A stretch of DNA of 43,512 nt from Mycoplasmopsis felifaucium ATCC 43428 (GCF_000687775.1 NZ_JHXS01000008.1:1-43512), one strand, 5' to 3'. Counted from the first letter of the stretch, positions 21,133-33,381 are shown. The notes: generated from the letters alone by a model not told the origin. Program-made: numbers and translations.

Positions 21133-21144
21133 ATGGGGGGTCAT

Positions 21145-22686
21145 ATGACAAATAATAATGAATTAAAACCAATGATTAACTTAATTAAAGAACACGCTAA
21201 AAAATTAAAAAAATCTTCTCTTGATCAATCTGAAATTTTTGATTATTTAGATTCTGTTCAAGTTGAAGTTCCTGATGAATATAGCGATGATTTTATTGAA
21301 GCCTTAAATGAAGAGGGTTTAATATCGGACGCACCTGATTTAGGCGATGAAGATGATGTAACTGAAGATGATTTTAACGCCGAATTAGAAGATTTAGACG
21401 AAAATGGTGAAGTAACAAAAGAAGAAAAAGATGAAGAAGACAATACTTCAGATTATGAGTTAGAAAATCTTAAGTCTAAGAATGAAGATTTTGACTCTCA
21501 TGATGATACAGACTATCATGGATCATTAGGAATGTACACCGATTTTTCAGACGGATTTGACGATGAAACAGGCGAATATATGTACGATGATGATTATGTT
21601 GATTCAAGTTATGATGAAGACGATGAAGATGATCTACCTCGCCCAAGTAAATCATCATATAGTGAACCTATAGTTACAAAAACCACAACAAAAGCATCAA
21701 AAAATAAGAAAAATGATGATGACTTGTTAGTTCTTGAAGATTATACAACTGAAGAAGTTGATCTTTCAAACTCTTCAAACATTAAAAAAGATGACCTTAG
21801 AAATAAATTAACCGAAACTAACGATATTGTTAAATGATACATGCGTTGAATAGGTAAATATGGTGAGCTTTTAAGTGCAGATGAAGAAAGAAAATTAGCT
21901 GTTGAAATGGACAAAGGTGGCTTTAGAGGTAAAAGAGCGAGAGATAAGCTTATTAAACGTAATTTACGTTTAGTTATTAATAATGCCAAAAAATACAAAA
22001 ATAGAGGGTTAAGCTTCATTGATTTAATTAGTGAAGGTAATGCTGGAATCGTTAAAGCAGTTCAAAAATATAACGTTAATAAAGGTTTCAAATTCTCAAC
22101 ATATGCAACTTGATGAATTCGCCAAGCAATTACAAGAGCAGTAGCTGATCAATCTAGAACAATTCGTGTACCTGTACATATGGTTGAAACAATAAACAAA
22201 ATCACAAAAATTGAAAGAGAACTTCAACAGGAATTAGGTCACGAACCTACAGATGATCAAATTGCTGAAAGATATGGAAACGGTTATACAGCTGAAAAAG
22301 TTAGATACATTAGAAAAATTAATGTTGACCCTATTTCTTTAGACAAGCAAATTGGTAAAGAAAATGACTCATCATTTAGCGATTTTGTTAAAGATGAAAG
22401 TGTTATTAATCCTGTAGATTATTCTTCGCACGAAGAATTAGTAGAAATGCTTGATAAAATTCTGAAAGAAACACTTGATGATGATGAATATGTCTTAATT
22501 TGTAAGCGTTATGGTGTTGGAATTAACGAAGAAACTGGAAAAAAATACGAAATTACTTCATTAGATGATTTAGCTGCTGAAAGATTAGTTTCTAAAGAAA
22601 GAATTAGACAAATCGAGAATAAAATCTTGAAGAAAATCAAATCAAATCCAGATCGTGGTAGATATCTAAAAGATTTCTTAAAATAA
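21145..22686 (+). CDS. rpoD: RNA polymerase primary sigma factor
   Basis: Vegetative sigma-70 (SigA). 513 residues from 21145. Region 1.1-like N-terminus, then an unusually acidic stretch (about 55-185, Asp/Glu-rich). Then come region 1.2/2.1 ([28 protein letters not shown]), region 2.3-2.4 ([19 protein letters not shown], promoter melting and -10 recognition), region 3, and region 4 with a helix-turn-helix ([18 protein letters not shown]). The ATG at 21145 is favoured because GGGGGG lies 4 bases before it. An ATG at 21133 in the same frame, directly after the dnaG stop, would add MGGH. UGA Trps in YMRW and ATWW confirm code 4. Confidence 0.96.
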
Positions 22687-22687
22687 T

Positions 22688-23461
22688 ATGCAACTTAGAA
22701 AAATTACAAAATTCTTATTTGAAAAGTTTCCGCTTGAATTTAAGGAAGAGTGAGACCCTTGTGGTTGAAATGTAAAGTTTAATTTATCTGAAAAATTTAC
22801 AGGTGTTGTAATTGCTATTGATTTAACTAATGAAGTTTTAAATAAAGCAATTCAAACAAATTCAAATTTAATTTTGACACATCATCCTTTTAAATTTGAA
22901 GAAACATGAGAAACAGAAAATATCAAAGCCCCCTATAAAACAGCAATTTTAGAAAAATTAAAACAACATAGAATTAATGTTTTATCTTTTCATACAAACT
23001 ATGATAATGATAAAGAAGGAACCAGTCATCAAATCGCTAAACACTTAGGTTTTTGAGAAAACAGAAAACAATATGAGGCTAATTATCCTTGCGTTTTAGA
23101 TGTAGAAATTTCTTTTAATGCTTTAGTTAATATAATCAAAAATGTCTTTGGCTTTAAATCTATGAGAACAAATTTACCAATTGACAGCAATAAAAAAATT
23201 AAAAAGTTAGCAATTTTATCAGGTAGCGGATATATTACTGAAGTAAATAAACTTACTCAAGATGGTTATGATTTAATTATTACAAGCGATCCTAAATGAA
23301 GTGATTGAATTAACTATAAAGAAATAAACGCACCAATTCTAGAAATTCCCCATTTAGATGAACAAGTTTTCGTTGATGACTTATTTACAGTCTTAAAACA
23401 AAAATTTCCAACTGAAAATATTAATTATGTAAAACTAAATGAACCTTACAGAAATGTTTAA
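22688..23461 (+). CDS. Nif3-like dinuclear metal centre hexameric protein (YqfO family)
   Basis: 257 residues, one base after sigA. The Nif3/YqfO family forms toroidal hexamers with a two-metal site; its function is not settled (NIF3, DUF34, GTP cyclohydrolase-like). Visible are EEWDPCGW, where most members have EWDNVGL; LILTHHPFKF, the metal-binding HH; VLSFHTNYDNDKEG, a second ligand region; and ITSDPKWSDW with EIPHLDEQ near the C-terminus, where the family usually has GHYESE. The last ligand motif is therefore altered (His kept, the expected Glu shifted or replaced by Gln). Gene order after sigA is the one seen in Bacillus relatives. Overlaps its own terminator hairpin at the stop codon. 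Confidence 0.88.
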
Positions 23462-23493
23462 ACCATTTTATTAAGGTTTATTTTTTATTTTTA
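23459..23493 (+). terminator. Terminator of the glyS-dnaG-sigA-nif3 operon
   Basis: Short arms TAAACC and GGTTTA (23459-23464, 23475-23480) and a long T-rich tail. The first arm contains the stop codon of the Nif3-like gene. Confidence 0.65.
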
Positions 23494-23551
23494 ATATGTC
23501 TTTGGTGCGTTTTATTATCCTTATTAAATTTTTAATATAAAATTTAATTAA

Positions 23552-24682
<1,131 letters not shown>

Positions 24683-24692
24683 AGGAGTTAAA

Positions 24693-27329
24693 ATGAAACC
24701 ATTAAAATCAAGTGAAATAAGAAATAAATGACTTAATTTTTTTAAAAAAAGAGGACATTTAATTGTTGAAAGTAAGTCATTAGTTCCTGTTAACGATCCA
24801 TCATTGCTTTGAATTAATTCAGGTGTGGCAACCTTAAAAGATTATTTTTCAGGCAAGAAAATACCTCCTGCTCCTCGTTTAACAAACAGTCAAAAAGCTA
24901 TAAGAACAAATGATATTGAAAACGTCGGAGTAACATCAAGACACCATACATTTTTTGAAATGCTTGGTAATTTTTCAATTGGCGATTACTTTAAAAAAGA
25001 AGCTATTGAATTTGGAATTGATTTTCTACTTAATGAACTTGAGCTTGATAAAGATAAACTTTATATGACTTATTTTGAAGAAGATCAAGATACTAAAGAA
25101 TACTGACTTGCAAACGGAATTGACGAATCTCACTTAATTAAAGGCACAAGAGAAACAAACTTCTGAGACGTTGGTTCTGGTCCTTGTGGTCCATGTACAG
25201 AAATATTCTATGATCGTGGTGAAAAATATGATTCTAGAGGCATTGAATTATTGAAAAACGATATTGAAAATGATAGATTTATTGAAATTTGAAACATTGT
25301 TTTCAGTCAATTCAATAATGATGGTGAAAATAACTATACAGAATTAAAACAAAAGAATATTGATACTGGTGCAGGTCTTGAAAGAATTGCATCTATTATG
25401 CAAGATGTTCCAACAAACTATGATTCTGATTTATTCATAAATATAATTCACGAAATTGAAAAGTTTACAGACTTAAAATATGATATTAACAACTACTTTA
25501 CAAAAGACAAAAAGCAAACTGAAGTTAATACTAACTTTAAAATTATTGCTGACCACGTTAGAACTGTAGTAAATGCAATTGCTGACGGTGCTAAAATTTC
25601 AAACGTTGGTAGAGGGTATATCATTAGAAGATTAATTCGACGTTCATGTTATAAAGGTATGCAATTAGGAATTAAAGGATTATTCTTATACAAATTAGTT
25701 TTAGTTGTTAAAGATAATTTGCCATATGATTATGATTCAAAAATGGTAGCTAAAGAAATCAAGAATGAAGAAATATTATTCAGTAAAACAATTGAAAACG
25801 GCAAAATGTTACTTGAATCTCATATTAATGATGATACTAAGGTATTTAGCGGTGAAATTGCATTTAATCTACTTGAAACATATGGTTTTCCTATTGAATT
25901 AACTGAAGAAATTCTTAGACAAAAAGGTATCGCAGTTGATATGCTTGGTTTTAATACCGCTAAAGCTAAACATACTGAAGCTTCAAGAGGTGATAAGATT
26001 AGTGGAATGGCCAAGGTAATTAACTCATTGGCCTTAATTACAGGCAAATTAGACAATTTTATTGGTTATACAGATTTAACTTCAAATAGCAAAATTCTAA
26101 AATTAATGGATACTGAAAAATTCATAGATAAAGTCAATGGACAAGCATACTTAATTTTAGATAAAACTCCGTTTTATGCTACAAGTGGTGGTCAAAGACA
26201 TGACAAAGGTTATATGATCCAAAATGGCAATAAAATAAAGGTTTTGGATGTTTTTAAAGATAAATTTGGCAATCATATTCACTTAATTGAAGGCAAAATT
26301 GATGCTTCCGAAGAAATTGAATGTTATGTAGATCCTGAAGTTAGATTAGGTCTTGAAAGAAACCACTCAGGCACTCACTTAGTTTTCTGTGCTTTAAGAA
26401 AAGTTTTAGGACCCCATATTGAGCAATTAGGTTCAGATAATAACGAAGAGCGTCTAACATTTGACTTTCCAGCTGATGAAAAACCAACCGAAGAACAAAT
26501 TAAAGAAATTGAACAGTTAATGTATTCATATATAAATAAACAAGTTAATAGAGAATACTTAGTTATGACTATTGAAGAAGCAAAAAAAATTGGTGCTTTA
26601 ATGACGATAGGTGAAGAAGAATATATGGACCCTAAAAACATTAGAGTTGTTCGTTTTGGTAATATAACAAGCGACCTATGTGGCGGAACTCACTTAAGCA
26701 ATACAAGCAAACTTGAAAACTTTAAAATTACAGCAGTTGAAAGAAAACAAGCTGGTATTTATAGACTTAGAGCAGTTAGTTCCAATAAATTAGTAAATGA
26801 ATTCTTACGAGAAAAGAATACAAAACTTAAAGATGATCTTGAAAAAATAGTAAATAAAAATAAAGAATTTGATTCAAAATACAACTTACCAATTAAAAAA
26901 TATGACAACTTGGATGAAGAAAATGCTGAAATTGAATTCTTAATTGAAAAAGCTAGAGAAGATTACAAAACATTATTAAAAGCAAGCACAAATGTTGAAT
27001 TTAACTATGAAACAGTAGAATTTGAAAAAATCGGTTCAAATAACATTTATATAGATTTAAACATTGAAAGCTCTCAAGTAAAAGTTGTAGCAGCTACAAT
27101 TAGAGACAAATATCAAGAAGAAAATCCAATTGTTATTGTTGGCAATGCTGAAGGTGATCAAACTTTATTATGCGTAGCTTCTAGAGCTGTTGATGCAAAT
27201 AAATTCTTTAGACTAATTTGTGATAAATTATCCGGAAGGGGCGGTGGTTCTCCAATCTTAGCTATGGGGAAAGTTTCATCAAATGATAATATTGAATTAA
27301 TTTTAAGAGAAATAATTAAAAATGCGTAA
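24693..27329 (+). CDS. alaS: Alanyl-tRNA synthetase
   Basis: Class II synthetase of 878 residues, full length for the family. The aminoacylation core shows [45 protein letters not shown] and [18 protein letters not shown]. The editing domain keeps its zinc ligands in NHSGTH and CGGTHLSN, so proofreading is probably retained, in contrast to LeuRS in this window. The C-terminal C-Ala domain ends with [21 protein letters not shown] precedes the ATG. Its 3' end overlaps ruvX by 8 bases. Confidence 0.97.
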
Positions 27330-27768
27330 GTTAGCACTTGATTTAGGTACTAAGACATGTGGTTTTGCAATTAGCGATATATTTGAAATTATTCCTAATG
27401 GTCTAGAGACTATAAAATTTGAAGAAAATGACTTTCAAAAAGTTATTGATAAAATCAAATTAATAATTAAAGAGTATCAAAATTCAATCGATGGTTTTGT
27501 TTTAGGGTATCCACTTAGAAGTAATGGAGCTAAAAGCGAAAGAACAGCAATGGTTGAAGATTTTGCTAGAATGCTTCATAATCAATTTCCTGATCAAAAC
27601 ATCTATTTTACCGATGAATATGGCTCTACTATGAAAGCCGAAAGAACTTTGAAAGACGGAGGAAATTTATCATCTAAAAAAACCAGACAACTAAAAGATA
27701 AACTTAGTGCAGTTATTATATTATCTGATTATTTAAACTATGGGGGTAAGAAGTATGTTGATGAATAA
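27322..27768 (+). CDS. ruvX: YqgF/RuvX family, putative Holliday junction resolvase or pre-16S rRNA nuclease
   Basis: 148 residues with an RNase H-like fold: [15 protein letters not shown] (first catalytic Asp), [28 protein letters not shown], and a C-terminal acidic residue in [14 protein letters not shown]. The family's DE(R/Y) motif is present as [12 protein letters not shown]. In E. coli YqgF matures 16S rRNA 5' ends, and elsewhere it is proposed to resolve Holliday junctions; both names are in use. It overlaps alaS by 8 bases and the next gene by 14, so translation is probably coupled across the three. Confidence 0.93.
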   Translation: MRKLALDLGTKTCGFAISDIFEIIPNGLETIKFEENDFQKVIDKIKLIIKEYQNSIDGFVLGYPLRSNGAKSERTAMVEDFARMLHNQFPDQNIYFTDEYGSTMKAERTLKDGGNLSSKKTRQLKDKLSAVIILSDYLNYGGKKYVDE

Positions 27769-28507
27769 TGCTGTTTTATACTCTCAAACATTTATGGGGA
27801 TTGATTTATCAAATAAATTAAACTTAGGTTTGTTTATTTCTGCTATTGTTGTTAGTTTACTTGGAACTATAACATTTATAGCTATTTGAATAAAAACACT
27901 TTTGATTAAAAAAAGTATTGATAAAAAAAGAATGCTTGAAACAGAAAAAGCTATAGAAGAGCAAATTGGTAAAAAGTTAGGTGAATTACCTGCATATATT
28001 AATGAAGCCTTTCCAAATAAACTAAAAGAAGCAGATTTAATGCAATTAATAAACACAGTTTACTTAAATAAAGCTCAGAGTGTTTTATTAGTTGGCCTAG
28101 ATTTAGAAAATACCTTTTTAAGCCTTAAAACAATGACATTAGCAAAAGTTTATGTTGAAAAAAATGGTATTAATCCTAAGCAGTGAAATGAAGCGGTAAT
28201 AAAATTTCCTAACGAAATTAGTGAGCCCCCTTTATTCGCCAACACAAACGAATCTCAAGATAATAAATATGATTTAATATATGTTATTAATTCAGATCAA
28301 ACTAATTTTGAAATCTACAAGAAATACTACATGATGTTAAATCCTAACGGAATGATGATTGTAATTCAAAACTCACTCAATAAAAAAGATTTAAAACTAG
28401 TTGCAAAAGAATTGAAAAGCAAAAATATTAGATACGAAATTTCTAAAAACAAAGACTTGTTTTTATATGTTGTAAAATCTAATGATTTTCAGCATACTAA
28501 TATATAA
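27755..28507 (+). CDS. Membrane-anchored putative methyltransferase (BC85_0335-like)
   Basis: 250 residues. One N-terminal TM helix (about 28-50, [21 protein letters not shown]) is followed by a charged helical stretch and a domain with a Rossmann-like pattern. [15 protein letters not shown] resembles the first strand and turn of SAM methyltransferases, [10 protein letters not shown] is where their fourth strand ends, and a later [12 protein letters not shown] matches the strand that follows. The glycine loop is weak (GLDLE, not GxGxG), so activity is uncertain. I recall a mycoplasma family of this architecture under the label BC85_0335; that assignment is from memory. GGGGG lies 8 bases before the ATG at 27755; a second ATG is at 27761. 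It overlaps the ruvX end by 14 bases. Confidence 0.75.
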
Positions 28508-28535
28508 TTAAGAATAATAAATTATAGAGGTAGAT

Positions 28536-29027
28536 ATGGCAAGACACATTAAAGAAAAAATGTATATTTCTCAAGAAACTCTTGATAAATATAAAGAAGA
28601 ATATAAAAAATTAATTGAAGTTGAAAGACCAGCTGTTCAAGCTGCTTTAAAAGAAGCTAGAGCACAAGGTGACCTTTCTGAAAATGCTGAATATGACGCT
28701 GCTCGTGATCGCCAAAGTGAAGTTGAAGGTAGAATTTTAGAATTAGAATCTATTATTGAAAGATCTCTTGTTATTCCATCAGCAACTACATCAAAATCAA
28801 ATGAAAGAGCTTCAATTGGTGCTACAGTTACATACTTAAATTTAGCAACTAATACAACAAATGTTGTAACTATAATGGGTGTTCACGATAGTGATCCGCT
28901 TAATAATAAAATTTCAAACGAATCTCCAGTTGCAAAGGCAATTATGGACACAAAAGTTGGTTCTACGGTTGAAGTAGATGCTCCTCAAAAATACAGTATT
29001 AAAATTTTACAAGTAGAATACAAATAA
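28536..29027 (+). CDS. greA: Transcription elongation factor GreA
   Basis: Rescues backtracked RNA polymerase by promoting transcript cleavage. 163 residues, typical length. The N-terminal coiled coil carries the tip motif ARAQGDLSENAEYDAAR, where the acidic D and E act at the polymerase active site. The C-terminal FKBP-like domain includes GATVTYLNL and a run from SNESPVAKAIMDTKVGSTVEV. TAGAGG precedes the ATG. hpt follows after 4 bases. Confidence 0.97.
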   Translation: MARHIKEKMYISQETLDKYKEEYKKLIEVERPAVQAALKEARAQGDLSENAEYDAARDRQSEVEGRILELESIIERSLVIPSATTSKSNERASIGATVTYLNLATNTTNVVTIMGVHDSDPLNNKISNESPVAKAIMDTKVGSTVEVDAPQKYSIKILQVEYK

Positions 29028-29031
29028 CACT

Positions 29032-29577
29032 ATGAAACAGGATTATCGCATAAGTGAAATTGTATTTTCAAAGGAAGCATTAGAAAAAAGAATCAAAGAA
29101 TTAGCACAGTGAGTTAATGAAACATACAAAGATTCTAGTGAATTAATTATTGTTGGTCTTTTAAAAGGAAGTATTCCGTTTTTAGCTCAACTAATTAAAG
29201 ATATAACTGTCGATCATAAACTTGATTTTATGATCGCTTCTAGCTATGCAGGTGGCCATAAAAGCACTGGTAATGTCAAAGTTATAATGGATCTCGCAGA
29301 AGAAATCTGTGATAAAGATGTTCTGATTGTTGAAGACATTATTGACTCGGGTATAACACTAGATAAAATTACTAAAATGCTTTCATTAAGAAAACCAAAA
29401 TCTTTGAAAATTCTTACACTTTTAGATAAACCTGACAACAGAAAAGTTGATTTAGTAGCGGACAATTATGGTTTCATTGCTCCAAATGAATTCTTAGTTG
29501 GCTTCGGGCTTGATTACAAGGAAATACTTAGAAATATTCCTTATATTGGCGTGATGGATAAAAAATACATTAAATAA
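29032..29577 (+). CDS. hpt: Hypoxanthine-guanine phosphoribosyltransferase
   Basis: Salvages hypoxanthine and guanine to IMP and GMP with PRPP. 181 residues. It has LIIVGLLKGSIPFLAQL (pyrophosphate loop), SSYAGG, and the PRPP motif VLIVEDIIDSGITL. The purine-contact segment VDLVADNYGFIAPNEFLVGFGLDY is typical of the HGPRT group. The single UGA Trp is in LAQWVNE. It is 4 bases after greA and closes the unit before a terminator. It complements deoD, which frees purine bases from nucleosides. Confidence 0.95.
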
Positions 29578-29610
29578 TTTACTAAAAACACTATTTTATA
29601 TATATTTTAG

Positions 29611-29638
29611 AAATGAACTACTCCAAGTTCATTTTTTT
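29611..29638 (+). terminator. Terminator after hpt
   Basis: Arms AAATGAACT (29611-29619) and AGTTCATTT (29626-29634) with a 6-base loop, running into a T-run. Confidence 0.85.
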
Positions 29639-29682
29639 AATTTATGATATAAATTACTGAAATAACTATTTTATAGCCACTG

Positions 29683-29691
29683 TGGTATAAT
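29683..29691 (+). promoter_or_regulatory. Extended -10 promoter of dut, probable leaderless start
   Basis: TGGTATAAT combines a TGn extension with a perfect TATAAT (29686-29691). Only AAACAT separates it from the ATG at 29698, so transcription should begin at or beside the start codon, leaving no room for a ribosome binding site. Confidence 0.65.
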
Positions 29692-29697
29692 AAACAT

Positions 29698-30201
29698 ATG
29701 AATTTTAGAAAAATTTTTGAAATGCAAAAAGAATTAGACGAAAAAATATCTCAACGTAATGATGTTGATGCTTCTAATTCGAATATAAGTGTAAAAGACT
29801 TCAGAATAATGCAAATTTTAGCCTCATTAGTGGAAACTGCCGAATTTGCTAACGAAGTACAAACCTTTAAATATTGAAAAGCTAAAAAAAGCATAGACCA
29901 CGATAATGCATTGGAAGAATTTGCGGATATTTTACACTTTATGGGTTCATTTGCATACAAATATGATGTTGACCCAGAAATTGAACCATTAATACTATCA
30001 GATAATGTCAATTACCAAATATGTTTGTTATTTCAAGCTATAAGTAGTATGATAAACAACATAAATAAATATATCATTGGAGAGATCTTAGCTATGACGC
30101 TTGGAGTTGCTAAATTATTAGGTTATTCTGATGAGGATATTATTAAATGATATTACGTAAAAAACAAAAAGAACCACGAAAGAGTTGAAAATAAATATTA
30201 A
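29698..30201 (+). CDS. Dimeric dUTP diphosphatase (all-alpha NTP pyrophosphohydrolase type)
   Basis: Hydrolyses dUTP to dUMP, keeping uracil out of DNA. 167 residues of the all-alpha MazG/dimeric dUTPase superfamily. Motifs visible are LVETAEFANEV (the ExxE metal-binding helix), TFKYWKAKKSIDHDNALEEFADILHFM (second ExxD helix with Trp and Lys), and a C-terminal YSDEDIIKWYYVKNKKNHERVENKY that matches the substrate-binding tail of this family. Trps are UGA. Monocistronic, between two terminators. Confidence is high for the superfamily, a little lower for dUTP as the substrate. Confidence 0.85.
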
Positions 30202-30204
30202 ATG

Positions 30205-30234
30205 AAAACATGAGCTGTTAGCTCATGTTTTATC
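30205..30234. terminator. Bidirectional terminator between dut and lon
   Basis: Arms AAAACATGAGCT (30205-30216) and AGCTCATGTTTT (30220-30231) with a GTT loop, placed between convergent stop codons. A/T runs flank both sides. Confidence 0.9.
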
Positions 30235-33200
30235 TTAGTCTTTTTTATCGAATAAGAATTCATAAATTTCATCATATGTTTGAACAGGTTTAAAGGTAAT
30301 TTGTTCTTTAACTTCATCTGGAATATCAACTAAATTCTTTTCATTTGCTTTTGGTATGAAAACGGTTTTTACGCCTTTTTTATAGGCAGCAAATGATTTT
30401 TCTTTAAGCCCACCAATTTCAAGAACTTTACCCCTAAGAGTAATTTCACCAGTCATAGCAACTTTGGGTGAAACCGGTTTTTTGCTTAAAGCACTTATTA
30501 AGGCTGTTGTAAATGTGACACCAGCACTTGGGCCATCTTTTGGAACTGCTCCTTCAGGAACGTGCACGTGAATTTCATATTCATCAAATTCAAAGTCTTT
30601 AATTCCAAATTTCTCCGCATTAGACCTTACATATGAAAGGGCAATTTTAGCTGATTCTTGCATAACTTCTTTTAATGAACCAGTTAGCTTAATGCCTGGT
30701 TGTTTTGATTTGAATGCAGAAACTTCAATTTGTAAAGTAGTTCCACCAATTGAAGTATATGCTAAACCATTTACAGAGCCTATTTGGGGTTCTTGTTCTT
30801 GTTCGCTTTCGCTAATTTTTGGTGTACCTAAAAATTCAGTAGCAATTTTATCATCAATGATAAAACTATCAATTTTTTTGCCATCTACAATTTGTGTAAC
30901 AATTTTACGAGCAATCTTATCTAATAGTCTTTTTAGTCCACGAACGCCAGCTTCAGCTGTATAGTGTTTAATTATGTATTCAAGTGTTTTATCACTAATT
31001 TGGAATTGTTCTGGTTTTAAGCCAGCTTGTTCGACTACTGCATCGATTAAGTGTTCGTTAGCTATTTTAATTTTTTCGTTAGTAGTATAGCTATTTAATT
31101 CAATAATCTCAACTCTATCAATTAATGGAGCAGGAATATTTTCATAATAGTTTGCTGTAGCGATGAATAATACTTTAGATAAGTCATATTCATGTTCAAT
31201 ATAGTTATCTTGGAATTTTGTGTTTTGTTCAGGATCTAAAACTTCCAGCATTGCTGAAGCTGGATCACCTTTGATGTCACTAGCCATTTTATCAATTTCA
31301 TCAAGTAAAATTAATGGGTTTGAAACACCAGAAGATTGAATAGCTTTGATAATTTTACCAGGCATAGCCCCGACATAAGTTTTTCTATGTCCTCTTATTT
31401 CAGCTTCATCATGAACACCACCAAGACTAATTTTTACATAGCTTTTATTTAGTGCTTCAGCTATAGCTCTAGCAAGCGATGTTTTACCTGTTCCAGGAGG
31501 GCCAACAAGAGTTAGAATAGGTACATTGTTAAATTTCTTTTGAATCTTTTGATTTTTATCTTCTTTGAATAATGATAAGTCAATTTGCGATTTATTATCA
31601 ATGTTAATTAAGTCTTTCTCTGAGCCTGTTTTATTGATGTTTTTGTGATTTATGATTAATGAAAGATATTCAATAATACGTTCTTTAACTTCTTTAAGGC
31701 CATAGTGGTTTTTATCTAGAATTTCTCTGGCTTTTTTGATATCTAATGTTTCAACTTCAACTTTTCTTCAAGGGAGTTTCTTGATTTGATTGATGTATGT
31801 AGCTGTAATATTTGCTTCAGGGCTAGCAGACATCATATTTTTAAGTTTTTCTTTTTCTGTTTTTATTAATTTAAGAACTGAATCTGGATAAATTTGTTTC
31901 AGAACAGGATCTTTTAAGATTTTGCTAAATTCTTCATCTTCATCATCAGAATTTTCATCATTTTCGCTAAGTGATTCCTTAATAGCTTTCATTTTTTCAC
32001 GTAGAAGAAACTCTTTTTGTTGTTTATCTAAGTTTGTTTTAATTTTTTCATTTAATTCTTTTTCAACTTGTTCTTCTGTGATCAAATTTTTAATTGATGA
32101 TTTGTTTGTTTTCATCTTATCTATAGGTTTAAATGATGAAATTATAAAGCCAAGTTTCGCTTTTAATTCTGGACGCTCTTCACTTTGTTGTAAAAACATA
32201 TTAGCAAGATTTTTAGAATTTTCTAGTTCAAATTCATAGTCTTTTTGTACTCAAGCGTTAGTTTTTAAGATATTTTTGTATGTTTGGAAGAATTTGTCTG
32301 ATTTCATTGAATCTATAACATTTACCAAATTTATATTATTTGTATTTTCAGCATACAGTCTAACTGATTCGAGAGTAATACTTAAAATGTTTTCTAAAAT
32401 ATTTAGCTGATTAGAAATTGTTTCTGAGCTATAAACCTTATATTTCTCTCTTGGTGTTATTGCGACTAGATTAGTTAGGATTTTTATAAATGATCTAATG
32501 GGATCTTCAGCAAATGATTGTTGATATTCGTTCATTTTTTGCTTAGAAAGTATTGTATTAATTGCATCTATTTCATCAGCGGTGTATTGTTCCATAAATA
32601 AATAAATCAACTGAATTTTCATTCATTCATCACTATTTTTTGAAAGTAATTCAAGGATTTCTTCTAATTCTTTCATTCTTTCAAGCAATGCTGGAGAAAA
32701 CATATCTTCTTTATTTGAAGCTTTTTCTATATTCGCTGAAACAACATCAATTAAATTAGTATTTTCTTCGTTATTAACTTCAGTATTTTCATCTTCTTCT
32801 ACTTGGAAATTTAAGCCAGTTACTCAGTATTTTGAAATAGCTTTTAATTCAAGGAAATATACTTCACTATTTTCGCCTGATCCTGTTTTAATAGACTCTA
32901 CAGAAACTAATGTTGACATCGGTAAAATGTCTTTAAGTTTTGTATTTTTGAGATATTCTTTATAACTATCAATATAAGCTTTATATTTTGAAGAATATCA
33001 ATTATTTGAATCGAGTAGCTTTTCTGCAAGGAATTCCGAATTAGTATATACAATCAATAATTGATCCTTTTTTGAATCCTTTTCTCTATTGTTGTACTTT
33101 GTAAATAATTTACTCAATCCAAGGTGCTTTATAAGTGATTTATCACTAATTTTGAAAGTCATTGTTTCACCATCGTTAATGATTGGGCAATGGTATGCAG

Positions 33201-33318
33201 GGTCAGCGAATGATAGTGCATTGTTTTTAGATTCAATATCCAAGTAAAGAATTTTCTTGATTTCTTTTGCTTGGTTTTTTACTGTTTGATTTTTGACATC
33301 AATTTCATTTTTAGGCAT
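30235..33318 (-). CDS. lon: ATP-dependent protease La (Lon)
   Basis: Cytosolic AAA+ protease that degrades misfolded and some regulatory proteins. 1027 residues, well above the usual ~780-800. The extra length is in the N-terminal substrate-binding region, with an acidic insert around 180-200 and another in the helical part ([14 protein letters not shown]). Walker A is GPPGTGKT at 606-613 and Walker B is LILLDEIDK. The Ser-Lys dyad is S931 (PKDGPSAG) and K974 (GGLKEK), spaced exactly 43 as in E. coli Lon. AAGGAG precedes the ATG. A CIRCE operator lies 37 bases upstream of the start codon, so heat-shock control by HrcA is expected. Confidence 0.97.
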
Positions 33319-33354
33319 CTTAACTCCTTTACATAATTAAAATATACATTAATT

Positions 33355-33381
33355 TTAGCACTCTTTTTCTTAAACTGCTAA
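33355..33381. promoter_or_regulatory. CIRCE operator (HrcA site) of lon
   Basis: TTAGCACTC (33355-33363), nine bases, then AACTGCTAA (33373-33381). The consensus is TTAGCACTC-N9-GAGTGCTAA, so the left half is perfect and the right half has two changes. Spacing is exact. It lies in the 5' untranslated/promoter region of lon, the position typical of mollicute heat-shock genes (lon, dnaK, dnaJ, clpB). Confidence 0.9.

Noticed and set aside
21133-21144. ATG directly after the dnaG stop as the sigma factor start
   Set aside because: It has no ribosome binding site of its own, whereas the ATG at 21145 has GGGGGG four bases upstream. Coupled translation from 21133 cannot be fully excluded.
27784-28056. 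Minus-strand open frame under the methyltransferase-like gene
   Set aside because: The plus-strand gene has a start, ribosome binding site and coherent TM/domain layout; the minus frame has none.
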